From contig NC_080067.1 in assembly GCF_949987535.1 (NCBI RefSeq), positions 61,686,405 through 61,750,404 of the forward strand: a stretch of 64,000 nucleotides of DNA, written 5' to 3'. The notes under the pieces were generated by a model that saw only the letters and a list, made by a program, of their open reading frames with translations, made no database searches and was not told where the DNA came from. This document shows positions 22,548 through 34,098 of this stretch, piece after piece. The translations under genes and the position numbers were made by a program. The first letter of the stretch is position 1, and each line of letters starts with the position of its first letter. Origin of the DNA: Balaenoptera acutorostrata (taxonomy: Eukaryota; Chordata; Mammalia; Artiodactyla; Balaenopteridae).

Positions 22548-23039
22548 GTTTGCCTCTGCTTGTGCTGTTGTCTGGGGTCATCGTAGTGGGTCATTTACAT
22601 CTTTCCGTCTCTGTGAATGTCCCACTCGAAGCAGTGATCTAGTTAAATGACTTTCTTTAATCATTTTCTAGGTTAACCAGTGAGGATTTAAGTCAGCTTT
22701 ATAAAACAACAACAACAATAACACAGATGGAAACTATTAAAAGTTTTGAAGAGGGATAAAAAAAGAAAGAAATGCTCACTTTAAATGTATTATGAAAGGA
22801 AGAGAGACTCGTAGATTTCCATGTTTGGCACAATACATTTTTTTCATAGAAATTTAATTATAAATGGTATTGAGGATCTAAATCTGAGAAACTTAAATAA
22901 ATTTTGGTGAAACCAAAGTACACTTTCACATGGAATAGACTAGGGCATACTTTTAGAATGTAATCCTTACATTAAATCGAGAAGAGTTTATATAAAGACA
23001 TGGATTGTGTGTGTATATATGCATATGAGAATCTTGGAT
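22548..23039. other. No gene or named repeat seen
   Basis: Unassigned sequence with a short AAC-rich patch at 22,706-22,722. Confidence 0.5.
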
Positions 23040-23338
23040 GGAAACCTCCTCATCAAGCCCCCCATCCAGTCTATCAGCAAGCCCTGTTGCTTCTGTCCTT
23101 AAGTCCACTGACCTGTCTCTATTTCCACTGTAACTACTTAGTCCAGTTACCATTATCTTTCTAATTATGCAATAGTCTCCTAACATGTGGCTTCTCTATC
23201 ACATGCCATGTTTATTTCCTTGGTAGCACTCAGCACACTTTGTACTTATTAAATGAAATTGTTTATTCACTTGTTTGCCTGTCTGTGTATGTATACTCTT
23301 AGTTCCTTGATACAAGACCCTGCTGCTGCCTTGTTTGG
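23040..23338 (+). mobile_element. L2 LINE, left part (split by a Tigger)
   Basis: CTCTATTTCCACTGTAACTA, TAATTATGCAATAGTCTCCT AACA and GCACTCAGCACACTTTGTAC match sense L2 ORF2 end and 3' UTR (CTGGATTATTGCAATAGCCT CCTAAC in L2). The L2 3' tail resumes after the Tigger at 24,220. Confidence 0.78.
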
Positions 23339-23449
23339 TACAATAGTCTTATCTGTGGTTTCACTTTCCATGGTTTCAGTTACCCACGGTCAACTGAGGT
23401 TTGAAAATGTTAGATGGAAAATTTCAGAAATAAGCAATGCATAAGTTTG

Positions 23450-23513
23450 TTTGTTTTTTTAACATCTTTATTGGAGTGTAATTGCTTTATAATGGTATGT
23501 TAGTTTCTGCTTT
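23450..23513 (-). mobile_element. Very short 3'-truncated-style L1 insertion inside the Tigger
   Basis: A T-rich start followed by AACATCTTTATTGGAGTGTA ATTGCTTTATAATGG and TAGTTTCTGCTT is the antisense extreme 3' end of a cetartiodactyl-type L1. The Tigger sequence ATAAGTTT occurs on both sides (23,441-23,448 and 23,514-23,521), giving an 8-base target-site duplication. Only about 65 bases of L1 were copied. Confidence 0.87.
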
Positions 23514-23690
23514 ATAAGTTTTAAATTATATGCTCTTCCTGCTCTGTCCTGCCTGGGATGTGAATGGGATGTGAATTGTTGCTTTACTCAATGTATCCCA
23601 CCCGTTAGTCACTTTGTAGCCATTGGTTATCAGATTGATTGTCATTGTATCATGGTGCTTATGTTCAAGTCACCCTTATTTTACTTAAGA

Positions 23691-23984
23691 ATGGCTCCAA
23701 AGTGCAAGAGTAGTGATGCTGGCAATTCAGATATGCTGAAAAGAAGCTAAAGCGCTTTCTTTAAGTGAAAAGGTGAAAGTTCTTGACTTACTAAGATAAG
23801 AAAAACAATCATATGCTGAGGTGCTAAGATCTACGGTATGAATGAATCTTCTATCTGTGAAATTGTGAAGAAGGAAAAAGAAATTCATGCTAGTTTTGCT
23901 GCTGCAATTCAGAGTGCAAAAGTTATGACCACGGTGTGTAAATGCTTAGTTAAGATGAAAAAAAGCATTAAATTTGACCAATAA
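23691..23984 (+). pseudogene. Tigger transposase N-terminal pseudogene
   Basis: An ATG opens MAPKCKSSDAGNSDMLKRS, then a stop and a frameshift. Further frames give SEKVKVLDLLR and EIVKKEKEIHASFAAAIQSA, consistent with the N-terminal helix-turn-helix (CENP-B/psq-like) DNA-binding region of pogo/Tigger transposases. The DDE catalytic domain is missing. At least three stops or shifts lie in 300 bases. Related host genes (TIGD family, CENPB) exist, but this copy is within transposon ends and is not one of them. Confidence 0.88.
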
Positions 23985-24219
23985 GATATTTTGAGAGAGA
24001 GAGACCACATAACTTTGGTTACAGTTTATTGTTATAATTTTTCTATTTTATTATGAATTGTTAAACTCTTAGTGTGCCTAATTTATAAATTAAACTTTAT
24101 TGTAAGTATGTATGTATAGGAAAAAACAGTATATATAGAGTTCTTTACTCTCTGTGGTTTCAGGCCTCCACTGAGGGTTTTGGAATGTATCCCCTGTGGA
24201 TAAGGGGGGGACTACTGTA

Positions 24220-24290
24220 CTATATACTTGGTGCCTGGGGCATAGTTGGTGGCCAGTAATTATTTGTTGAATGGAAAATTTACAGCACAG
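24220..24290 (+). mobile_element. L2 LINE 3' tail, right part of the split copy
   Basis: CTATATACTTGGTGCCTGGG GCATAGTTGGTGGCCAG and ATTTGTTGAATGG are the L2 terminus (AGTGCCTGGCACATAGTAGG ... TTTGTTGAATG), continuing the copy cut at 23,338. Confidence 0.8.
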
Positions 24291-25889
24291 ATAAATGAGG
24301 AAGCAGTTAGTTGTTTTTAATAAAGAACTCACCAGAAGGTTTTTTTGTTTGTTTGTTTGTTTTTAATGATAGCCACATTTTGGTTCATTTAACATACTTT
24401 ATACACACAAATATAATTCATATGAAAATTTTAAAGAGTCTGTGATATAACGTGAAGTGCATCGGAAATTATTTTGTAGTAAGTTGAATTCTGACTTCTA
24501 TTCATTTGAAATGTATACTTACACTTTTCCTGATTTAAAAAGGGAAAAAAAAATACATCCATTTGTATCTTTTTCCTTCCTTCTTTCCTGCCTTCCTGTC
24601 TTCCTTCCTTCCATCTATCTATCTCCCCATAACTTATTTACACATAGAAATACCTTCTTTTATGTTATACAGGTGTTTAAGAAAGTTTCTTGAGCACTGA
24701 AATTTTCTAAATCAAATTATATTATGATTTATATTGCTTTATAGATACTTTATCTTACTTTCTGACTGATTTTCTACTGTATGTAATTTCTAATTACTAT
24801 CCTCTATCCGAATTAAATCTGTAAAAATTATATATTTATACTTATATGCAATAGAGGAAATACTATGTAAAACAACTCAGAGTTATTTTGTAAATAAAAA
24901 ATTATTAGGCAATGAGAACAATTTTCACCTCCTGCATCTATTGATGTTTGGTTATATTTAAATTTTCTTGCACCATCTTGTTTTCTGAAGGCAGATCATA
25001 CCTAGCTCCTCTTTCCTTGTAGGATTTTACAACACAGATGAAAAATGTAGGTTGAGATGGAACAACGAATAAAGGGTTGAGGGTTGTGTTCTCTATTACA
25101 TAGACTTAAAAAAAAAAAAAAAAGGTTCTGTATATGTTTAAATCCTCAACTTGGGGATTTGTTTGAAGTCTAATTCCCAGGCCAGTCTCAGGATGCTCTG
25201 GCTTCTGTTGTGGTTGTTGAACTGGCACAGATTCTGTATGCATTACTTATGCCTTCTTGGAGTCTGAACTGAAAGCCTCACGGATTTAGAGATGGATTAA
25301 CGCTGGCATTTGGGGTAGTACAGATGGAACACCATGGAACTTTATTTCAAATAAACACAATGCATGTATTTCATTTGTCTTCTTTTCAGTGGTTCATGAA
25401 GGTGAAAAGGAAAAAATATTTTTCTGCCTCTGTTGAAATTAAATTACAGAAATTATATGACCATGATTTTAAAGATTTAGGTTCACACATTTACATAACA
25501 GATTTCTCATAATCAACTAAGTTCATTTTAATTCTTTGAGCTAAAATGTTTTAATGTGCTTTTGTTAAGATCTATTACTCACTGAAAAGCAAACAGGGTT
25601 TCAGCTAATTGTGTTTTTTCACAGGTTTGGCTGAGCTATTTAAATGAGCTGTAGGCAGACTTATTTTATTAGTCCAAGTATTCAAACCTGATTAATATTT
25701 GGACAGTATTTAGGTTAGCAGTGTGAAAAAGAATTTTGAAACTTATCCCTGTCATATTTTAGGAAGCAGTTAAAAAATGTGAAGTAGGATAACCTCTAAA
25801 CTGTTTTCATAGAGCAACTAAAGAATTAGCTCAACTTAAAATATATCATAAGTCAATTATGAAAGAACAGTTGAAACACACGCATGTGA
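24291..25889. other. No gene or named repeat seen; simple-sequence patches
   Basis: AT-rich. Contains a TTTG run (24,337-24,363), a CTTC/TCTA tract (24,565-24,630) and an A17 run (25,107-25,123). None is linked to a recognisable retroelement body. Confidence 0.5.
24565..24630. repeat. Imperfect (CTTC)n/(ATCT)n tract
   Basis: Pyrimidine-rich CTTC units merge into three ATCT units. Confidence 0.88.
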
Positions 25890-26100
25890 TATGGTTTTGT
25901 GGAAAAAACATAACCACTGAAACCAAGAGATATGGATTCAGATCCTGGCTTCACTACAGTGCTAGCGGTTCAACCCTCGTGAGAGTTACAGAACTTCTCT
26001 GAGTTTCAGTTTTCTCAGCTGTAAAATGAGGTAATCATACCAACCTCATAGACTCACTGTGATGTAATGAGATACATATGTGGAGGTGCCTAGCAAGAAT
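25890..26100 (+). mobile_element. MIR SINE
   Basis: Sense MIR: GATATGGATTCAGATCCTGG CTTCACTAC, GAACTTCTCTGAGTTTCAGT TTTCTCAGCTGTAAAATGAG and TAATGAGATACATATG then GTGCCTAGCAAG. Near full length. Confidence 0.92.
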
Positions 26101-26514
26101 AGAATTGCAAGATATAAAGGAAGGCATGAAATAGGAAGTGAAAGGATGAAGGACGGAGAAGTGAAGGGAAAGAGTCTCTTCTTCCCAACTCCAAGCTTCC
26201 CTAAAATCCTTTTTCCCAGGCCCTTTCCCTTTCAGTGGCTCACCTTCTTCTCCTGTCGGTAGCTGTCTGCCTTTTCTAATATAAAGTCAGTGGGGCTTGC
26301 TCTTCCTCAAATCTGTATAACAAAGGCCATGAGGAGAAGTAGGACCCCTCAGTGGCTTCCTGGTAGGGGGACAGGGCAGTCCTCTGCACGGACACAACTT
26401 GCTGCCTCATTTTCCTATCTTCCTTTTTTTCTCTTTTAAAATCAGACCAGAACATGACGACCTTCTTAACTCTTCACAAGCTGATGGTTTTTTAGTAAGA
26501 GGGTGACTGAGAGG
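26101..26514. other. No gene or named repeat seen
   Basis: Purine-rich then pyrimidine-rich unassigned sequence without domain-bearing frames. Confidence 0.5.
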
Positions 26515-26830
26515 GTTTAGGCCAGAACTGTCCAATAGAAACAGAATGCGAGCCACAGATGTGAACCACATGTGTGATTTTAAATTTTCTACTAACCACA
26601 TGAAAATAAAAAGTAAAAAGAGACAGGTGAGATTAGTTTTAAAAATATATTATATTTAAACCAACATATCCAAAATATTTATATTTCATTATATAATCAA
26701 TATTATAAAATTATTAATGACATATTTTGCATCCTTTTTTTTATATTTCAATTTGGACTAGCCACACTTCAAGTACTCAATAGCCACATGTGTCTAGTGG
26801 CTACTGTATTGCATAGGGCAGGTTTAAGAC
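26515..26830. mobile_element. hAT-like DNA transposon, longer copy of the 19.9-kb family
   Basis: Starts AGAACTGTCCAATAGAAACA and ends CACTTCAAGTACTCAATAGC CACATGTGTCTAGTGGCTAC, with an AT-rich core. The two ends share the CCACATGTG block in inverted order. Confidence 0.82.
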
Positions 26831-26869
26831 TAATCCTCCCCCCCTTTCAGCCCCACCCCTACCTCTCTT

Positions 26870-27060
26870 AAAGCTGTCTGAGAATTTTAGGAATAAGCTA
26901 AATCACCAATTCCAAATTCTTCATATCAGGAAAGTGAGACCCAAACAGATAGCAAATTGTCCAACATTATTGTCCAACCGGTGAGTGCCACAGCCAGAAC
27001 TCAAACTCAGTTTTTCTGACTCAATTCATTGTTCTTTCCAATTAAACAACTAATTTATGA
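26870..27060 (-). mobile_element. MIR/MIR3-type SINE fragment
   Basis: AGGAAAGTGAGACCCAAACA, CACAGCCAGAACTCAAACTC AG and TTCATTGTTCTTTCCA correspond to the antisense 5' half of MIR3-type elements. Confidence 0.65.
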
Positions 27061-27289
27061 ATTGCAATTTATAAACAAAGCTGTTGGAGCTCAGATAAAT
27101 GAAGTCACAGTACAACTCACTGGGAGGAATTGATAAATTCCTCAAGGAATAAAATGACACATTTCTGACAGGATTATGTGATAGGGTGGGTAATGCACGG
27201 GCGCCTTAATACCATAAGAAACTAGTCTTCTGAATTTTTTGGAAAAAGAAACCTGGAGGCCTGGTTTGCCATGGGAAAAAAAAGTCTGT

Positions 27290-27395
27290 AAACATCCGTT
27301 AATATTTCATCCTCACATTGGTGTTAATGACTCTTGCAGTACGTAGTACTATACCTGGCCCATAGAATGTCTCACAAACATTTGCTAAGTCGCTT
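27290..27395 (+). mobile_element. L2 LINE 3' end, fragment
   Basis: GTACTATACCTGGCCCATAG and CTCACAAACATTTGCTAAG resemble the L2 terminus with moderate divergence. Confidence 0.52.
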
Positions 27396-27424
27396 TAAGC
27401 ACTTAGTAAATAGAATAGAAGATT

Positions 27425-27615
27425 AAAACTAGAAGAAGTATTGGGAACCATTTAGTGTAAACTTTACAGAAGACAGTGGTGGCAAAGTGCCCAATAACTC
27501 AACAAATTTTAGTACTTTCCTCCTCCTTTTAATGTTTCAGATGAGAGAAGTGACTTGCTCAAGGTCACAGCTGCTAATTTGCAGAATCCAGGTCTCTGTA
27601 TACTGCCTAGTGACT
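27425..27615 (-). mobile_element. MIR3-type SINE
   Basis: AAAACTAGAAGAAGTATTGG GAACCATTTAG and CAGATGAGAGAAGTGACTTG CTCAAGGTCACAGCTGC match an antisense MIR3-type element with a diverged centre. Confidence 0.68.
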
Positions 27616-29194
27616 TTTTTTAAAGACATAATTTTGATTCCTCTAATTAGACAGACTTGAATCCATAGCTAAGCCATGTCTTGTGAATAGAGGGAGTTTG
27701 GAATCTCAAGATATGACATCTAAATTGGAAATTTGGGAAAGCATTTACTGAGCCTGAGAGAATTGTCTATTTCTTGAGAGTATTGTTAAAAAGCTACAGG
27801 AATGCAATTATTTTGGATTTGTTTTAGTGCTCTGGTATTTTTAGAATTTCCCCATAAACACCTCCCTTGAGGAATATACCGCACTTGGCATGCCACGGTA
27901 CCTCAGGATGCCTTTGGCAAATGCAGTTGACAACTTGACAAGACATCTGGATTCGTGTGTTTCTGAGAAAGCCCAGGTGCTTATTCAAGATATTCTTGCT
28001 TTCTGACTGTTCAGTTTGACTAATTCTTCCCCTCTTTCTTGAGTTCAAACAACTTCCTGGCACAGAACCTGGCCAACTGTCAAGATAGAGCTATTTCTGC
28101 CCAAACACACTGCTAGGCTCCGGACTGCTAGCTGTTCAACACAGGCTCTGTGTTTCAGATAATTGAGGGCATGTTTGTAAAGCAAGGGCCGTGGCAGCAA
28201 GGCGCTGTGGAGTGGCATCCGTGCTGAGAAATTTGATGAAATCAGGGTACCATATAACTGGGTCTAGCACAGTGGTGTTGCTCTGAGAAGTGAGGTGGAA
28301 GAAAATATCCCCAGGATAAAAAGAACAGGATGAAAAATCCTGGTTAAAAAAACAAGATATGGATTTTTTCCTTCCCAGACAGATTGTGAAATAGGCTTTA
28401 CTTGTTCATTGGGGTCTGGTAATGAAAGTTGACAGGATATTAAGGTTATTTCAGGTTCTGCTGTCTCCCAGGGTCACATAGCCTTCTGTTATGCATGTTA
28501 ATCCATCTCAGCATTCCTGCCAGGAGCTGCCTAAGTAGGGCAATCGGTTTAGTATGCACCCTTCCCCTTTACAGTTTCGTTGAGAGGCAAAACCTACCAA
28601 TTAGCAGAATATGCATTAAAAATCAAGTGATGTTTTTCTATTCTGAAGACATAGCAACCCAATTTGTTATTAATAAATGATAAATCCAACTACTATTTCC
28701 TCAGAAAAGCAAAGCAAAAAGAAGAAAGCCATATCTCTCTCTTCTCCCCATTTATTTTTTTGGTATGTGCATGTGCACATATGCACATATGTACATATGT
28801 GTATGCATATAAAACTAGATGGCGAATTTAGTACCATAGACTGGAAATACTGGTTGGCTCCTGCCAAGCCCAGCTTATATTCTGTCTTTCCTCCTCTTTA
28901 GGCATACTGCTTCATCTGCAAACACCACCAGCTATCCCATTAGCTGTGGAAAGGGAACAACATCACAAAGAAAATACTGGAGATGTAACTAAATCTTGGT
29001 GAAAGGAAGATTGCAGAAGTGTGATTCTAAAACTAATCCATTAGTAACTGTGTGTCCCCACCAACAGACATTATTCTGGACAATTTCTTGAAGGAGATTT
29101 TAAACTTCTTGTGGTTATAAAATAACCAGAACAACCCATTCTTGTGGTTGTTGTTATTTCAACCTTAAGCTGATTGTTTTCTGCACAACTGATG
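27616..29194. other. No gene or named repeat seen in 1.6 kb
   Basis: Unassigned sequence apart from the alternating tract at 28,764-28,810. Confidence 0.5.
28764..28810. repeat. Imperfect GTGCATATG/ACATATG tract with self-complementary units
   Basis: Alternating purine-pyrimidine DNA made of repeats such as CATGTGCACATATGCACAT; many small palindromes, hence open frames on both strands. Confidence 0.85.
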
Positions 29195-29420
29195 ACAGTA
29201 ATGGCAAAGGCAAAGACTTTGGAATTCACCTGATTGGGTTAGTATCCAGCTTTACCACTTAATAAATGTGTGACCACGGGAAGTTACTTAACCTCTCTAA
29301 TCCCCAATTTTCTTATATGTAAAATGAGAACAGTTGTTCTTATATCTTAGGATTCTTATAAAGGTAAATGAGATATACTGTTTGGGTCTGTAATTGGTGA
29401 TCTATTAATGGTCACTACAG
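29195..29420 (+). mobile_element. MIR SINE
   Basis: Sense MIR: GGCAAAGACTTTGGAATTCA CCTG, TAAATGTGTGACCACGGGAA GTTACTTAACCTCTCTAATC and TATATGTAAAATGAGAACAG. Confidence 0.92.
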
Positions 29421-30234
29421 TGATGATGAAGATAAATAAGTTAGTTTAGTTCTAGTGAATTGTTTCCACCTTTTGCCTGCTTCTTAAGGCTTATGACATT
29501 ATACCAGAGCAAGGATGCTATGTGCCCAAAACCCAAGTGGTCAGTGTAGAAGAAAAATATATCTCTTTTTGCCCACATTTATCTTTGAGTAAAGCCATAA
29601 AAATGAGTTCCATTCTCTTCTCTTTTGGTAAAAGCAAAATGTATTCACTCTTAAGTGGCTATTAGAGGGCTGATCTCTGTACAGCCCATTCTATATAATA
29701 GGTACTCAAAACTCATTCACTCTATAATGGCTTAATATTTTCTGTACATTGACTATGGTGGTATAGGCTCCTAATAAAACATTACATCAATTCTCAAACC
29801 TCTGAATCTTTGAAGCAGATGTTTTCCTAACATCCTGTAAATACTCCAATCATCTCAAACTGCTGGGATTTCACCTTTGTACCATTTTTAGAACATGTGC
29901 CCATTGAGTAATGGGCCTGTCTGATCTGTTTGATGTTTATTGGTGCTCAATGTGTAGCAAGGTTGGGAGATGTAGCAGAGCACATTCTAAATAAATCAAT
30001 GGAAGAAAGCAAACTAAATCACAGGGGGAAATTACAGTGTCCAAATCATTTATACACTGGTGATTACAATTTCACCTGGGTCCAACTGATGTCACACAAG
30101 AGTCTCCAAAGCCCTAGGAATCATTCGTCAACCTGACTAAGCCTGCTCATCCATGCTTCCACACTGCATCGACTGCGGCAGTAGAGACTTATAATAGTCT
30201 AGTGCAGGCAGGTTAATTAGCAAGGAGAGGAACA
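29421..30234. other. No gene or named repeat seen
   Basis: Unassigned sequence; a 68-codon plus frame at 29,930 has no recognisable domain. Confidence 0.5.
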
Positions 30235-30410
30235 TGTGGAGAAGAAAATGGACTAGATTTGGAGGGGTTCTGCACCATTTCTGCTATTAGCTAGCTATGT
30301 GATCTTAGGGGAGTCACTGTATATCTCTGGACCTCAGTTTCCTTAACAAGAGAATGTATGTATATCTTTGTGTATATGCATGTGTTTTTGGAAGTGTGTG
30401 TGTGGGAGGT
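30235..30410 (+). mobile_element. MIR SINE with a TG-rich tract at its end
   Basis: TAGCTAGCTATGTGATCTTA GGGGAGTCACTGTATATCTC TGGACCTCAGTTTCCTTAAC is sense MIR. It passes into GTATGTATAT and GTGTGTGTGG low-complexity DNA at 30,355. Confidence 0.82.
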
Positions 30411-31699
30411 TGACTAGTTGTAATTTTCATAGTTTCAAAAGGATCAGAACCTCTGTTTCAATTGTTATCTAATTCAGAGCTCAATATAGAAAACTGATAA
30501 AAGCAGAATTTATGTTTGGGGAGAGGGACCCAGAGCAGACTGGACATCTACCCATATCCTTTGGCAACTCCAAACAGACTTTTGTAGATACCTAGAGTTC
30601 TCCATTCTATGTGTGATTACATGATCTGTAAGGTCTCAACAACTCTAATTTTATTTGAGTCTGTGACAAATTCACCTGCACAGATAAAATGTTGGACTTT
30701 TAGGCAAATAATTTATTAATTTTTAATTTATTAATTATTTTGCAAATTATGCAAATAAGTTGTCAAATAATTTATTAAAGTAGTTGGTTTCAAGTCTCAA
30801 GAGTCTGTGGTTTAAGGTCCTGTAGTTTTTACTAATTTAAAATAAATGAATACAAATACCCTTTGTGTTTTATTCCTACCACCTATATTACTCATGTAAC
30901 AAATGGCCAAATTGTGTTCATTTAAAACTGTAAGCTCCTTAGAGAGTCTGCTTTCAGTTAGGATGGAGAAAGTCCCAACAGACATTGCTCTCATCTGGAT
31001 AATGAGAATAAGTTGGATCATCTACAAAATCATAGATTTGTTCTTGACCCATTAGGGACTTGAGGAATATGAATCAAATTCCAGGAAACACAAGTTCTTC
31101 CTAGGAGAGTAGAGAGAACCAGAGATGCCTTGATACCGGTGGAGGAGCGTGAGGTGGAGTGAACCTGACACCGACTGGGGTAAGGAAAAACCAGGCAAAC
31201 TTTTAATGAACTTTTAACAGTTGCTTTTGGGGTGGCATAATGGATTAGGATCCTGAGGACTCCAGGCATAGAGCAAGTCTGTATCTAGCCATCAGCTCTC
31301 TCCCGTGAGCTTTCACCAACTACATGGGGTACAAGTAGATTGGAGACAGAGAAGGAGAGGAGAGAGGGATCTCTCTGAGCATAGGAGTCCTGCACAAAGT
31401 GGAAAGTAGAAGGCTGCTGAAGGTTGGGGCTAGGGCAGCAGGGCAGAGGGAGATCTCCCAGGCACAGAAAACTGGAGGTGGGACTGAAGAACAAATCAAA
31501 TTCCCCAGCACCTTAAGATTAGAGAATGGGCTGTAAAATAGAAAGAGATCTCCAGAGTCTCACAGGTCCTCAGATTTCAAGACCAGCTGAAAGGAAAGTC
31601 TCCATCCTGCCCTCAAAACATATGAAGCCAATGGTGAAATGAACATAACTGTAAAAAAGGCAAGACCCAATTCAGAGATTGAATGAACACAGAATACTA
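30411..31699. other. No gene supported; right half may be old L1 5' UTR
   Basis: A duplicated CAAATAATTTATTAA (30,703 and 30,764) lies in an AT-rich patch. From about 31,040 to 31,700 the purine-rich text (GGAGAGGAGAGAGGGATCTC, GGGCAGAGGGAGATCTCCCA) has the feel of an old L1 5' UTR and adjoins L1 sequence at 31,700, but I cannot align it with confidence. Confidence 0.4.
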
Positions 31700-32272
31700 A
31701 CAGCTTGACAGAAGAAGAGAGACATCCTTTCTGGGGAGGGGTGGGATTCAAATAATTTTTACTTCAGAGGGGTGGGGTACAAATATTATTTACTTTAGTC
31801 TCCACTATTATTTTACATATAATGTCCAGAATTTAATTAAAAAATTACAAAACATTTGAAGAAACTGGAAAATGTTAACCATAATCAAGAGAAAAAAGTC
31901 AGGGCTTCCCTGGTGGCACAGTGGTTGAGAATCTGCCTGCCAATGCAGGGGACGCGGGTTCGAGCCCTGGTCTGGGAGGATCCCACATGCCGCGGAGCAG
32001 CTGGGCCCGTGAGCCACAATTACTGAGCCTGCGCGTCTGGAGCCTGTGCTCCGCAACAAGAGAGGCCACGATAGTGAGAGGCCCGTGCACCGTGATGAAG
32101 AGTGGCCCCCACTTGCCGTAACTAGAGAAAGCCCTCGCACAGAAACGAAGACCCAACACAGCCAAAAATAAATAAATAAAAATAAATTTAAAAAAAAAAA
32201 GAGAAAAAAGGCAGTAGAAACAAATCAACACATGTCCCAGATGCTACAATTCTTAAAAAACGTGACTTTAAC
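31700..32272 (+). mobile_element. Old L1, 5' UTR/ORF1 region (host of a nested stack), left part
   Basis: TAATGTCCAGAATTTAATTA, ATTTGAAGAAACTGGAAAAT G and CCCAGATGCTACAATTCTTA resemble the region just before and into ORF1 of old L1M elements. The SINE at 31,902 is inserted in it. It breaks at CGTGACTTTAA and the same element appears to resume at 34,099. Confidence 0.6.
31902..32200 (+). mobile_element. CHR-type SINE (group A)
   Basis: Complete sense copy: GGGCTTCCCTGGTGGCACAG, B box GGGTTCGAGCCC, group A body CGATAGTGAGAGGCCCG, AAATAAATAAATAAA tail. Target-site duplication GAGAAAAAAGTCA (31,889-31,901) recurs as GAGAAAAAAGGCA (32,201-32,213). Confidence 0.98.
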
Positions 32273-33713
32273 CATGTAGAATCAAAGATAGTTCTTTTCA
32301 ACAAATGGTACTGGAATAACTGGACATCTATGTGCAAAAAAAAAAAAAAAAAAAGAAGTATATAGTCACAGACCTTATACCCTTCACAAAAATTGACTAA
32401 AAATGAATCATAGACTTTAATGTAAAATGAAAAACTATGAAACTTATCCTCGAAGATAAGATAGGAGAAAACCTAGATTACCTTGCATATGGTGATGCCT
32501 TTTTAGATACGATACCAAAGACACAAGCTATGAAAGAAAAAAATTGATAAGCTGGACTTCATTAAAATTAAAACCTCTTCCCTGTGAAAGACAATGCCAA
32601 GAGAATGAGAAGATGAATCATAGACTGGGAGAAAATATTTGCAAAAAGCACATCAGATAAAGGACTGATAACCAAAATATACAGCAAGCTCTTAAAACTT
32701 AACAAGAAAACAACCCAATTAAAAAATGGGCCAAAGACCTAAATAGGCACCTCACCAAAGAAGATTAACAGATGGGGAATAAGCATATGAAAAGACGCTC
32801 CACATCATCTGTCATCAGGGAAATGCAAATTAAAACAATGAGATACCACTTCACACCTATTAGAATGTCCTAAATCTTGAACACTGACAACACCAATCCT
32901 GGCAAGGAAGTGGAATAACAGGAACTTTCATTCATTGCTTTGGAAATGCAAATGGTACAGCCACTTTGGAAGACACTTTGGTGGTTTCTCACAAAACTAA
33001 TAGACTCTTACCAAATGATCCAGCAATTGCACTCCTTGGTATTTACCCAAAGGAACTGAAAACTTATGTCCACACAAAAACCTGCATGTAAATATTTATA
33101 GCAGGTTTATTCATAATTGCCAAAACTTGGAAACAACCAAGACATCCTTCAGTAGGTGAATGGATAAACTGTGGTACATACAGACAATGGAATATTATTT
33201 AGTGTTAAAAAGAAATGAGTTATTAAGCCATAAAAAGACATGAAGGAATCTTAGATACATGTTGCTGAGTGAAAGAAGCCAATTTGAAAAGGTTACATAT
33301 GGTATGATTCTAACTATATAACATTCTGGAAAAGGCAAAACTATGGAGACAGTGAAAAGATCAGTGACTGCCAGGGGTTGGGGGTGGGAGGGATAAATGG
33401 GCAGAGCACAGAGGGTTTTTAAGGCAGTGAAAAGACTCTGTATGATACTTAATGATAGATACATGCTATTATACATTAGTCTAAATCAATAGAATATACA
33501 ACACCAAGAGTGAACTGTAATGTACGCTATGGACTTAGGGTGATTATGATGTGTCAGTGTAGGTTCACCAGTTATAACAAATGTACCACTCTGGTGAGGA
33601 TGTTGGTAATGAGGGAGGCTATACATGGTTGGGGGCAGAGCACTATATTGGAAATCTCTGTACTTTTCCCTCAGTTTTGCTGTGAACCTAAAACTGCTCA
33701 AAAAATAGTCTGT
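32273..33713 (+). mobile_element. L1 LINE 3' portion, old L1M-type
   Basis: Sense landmarks: TGGTACTGGAATAACTGGAC, AAGCTGGACTTCATTAAAAT, AAAATGGGCCAAAGACCTAA, GCAAATTAAAACAATGAGAT, GGTGAATGGATAAACTGTGG TACAT, then the 3' UTR ending TGTAAAAAAATAG. It contains a 22-base A run at 32,337. No long open frame remains. Confidence 0.93.
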
Positions 33714-33724
33714 AAAAAAATAGC

Positions 33725-34087
33725 CATGCCTCACATATATGTGGAATCTAGAAAAATGGTACAGATGAACCTATTTGCAGGGCAGGAATAGAGACGCAGA
33801 TGTAGAGAACAGACGTGTGGACGGGGTGAGGGGAAGGAGGGGTAGGATGAACTGGGGGGTTGCAATTGACATATATACCCTACCGTGTGTAAAACAGATA
33901 GCTAGTGGGAACCTGCTGTATAGCACAGGGAGCTCAGCTGGGCGCTCTGTGACGACATAGATGGGTGGGTGAGGGGGTGGGAGGGAGATACAAGAAAGAG
34001 GGATTATATGTATATATATATAGCTGATTCACTTCATTGTACAGCAGAAACTAACACAACATTGTAAAGCAACTATACCCCAATTAA
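33725..34087 (+). mobile_element. L1 3' end of cetartiodactyl type, truncated
   Basis: CATATATGTGGAATCTAGAA, ACCTGCTGTATAGCACAGGG AGCTCAGCT, TTCACTTCATTGTACAGCAG AAACTAACACAACATTGTAA and AACTATACCCCAATTAAAAA mark the 3' end of a lineage-specific L1. It is much less decayed than its neighbours. It sits at the poly(A) end of the older L1, with AAAAAAATAGC on both sides (33,714-33,724 and 34,088-34,098). Confidence 0.93.
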
Positions 34088-34098
34088 AAAAAAATAGC

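Larger units (their letters stand above)
23341..24217 (+). mobile_element. Tigger DNA transposon carrying a transposase fragment
   Basis: Ends are CAATAGTCTTATCTGTGGTT TCACTTTCC and GTATCCCCTGTGGATAAGGG GGGGACTACTG, an inverted pair, with TA on each side (23,339-23,340 and 24,218-24,219). The interior keeps the start of a pogo-class transposase but lacks the catalytic domain, so it is an internally deleted copy. It sits inside an L2 and has itself received an L1 fragment at 23,450. Confidence 0.93.

Noticed and set aside
23691..23984. A possible TIGD or CENPB-like host gene
   Set aside because: It lies between Tigger inverted repeats, has stops and frameshifts, and lacks the catalytic domain.
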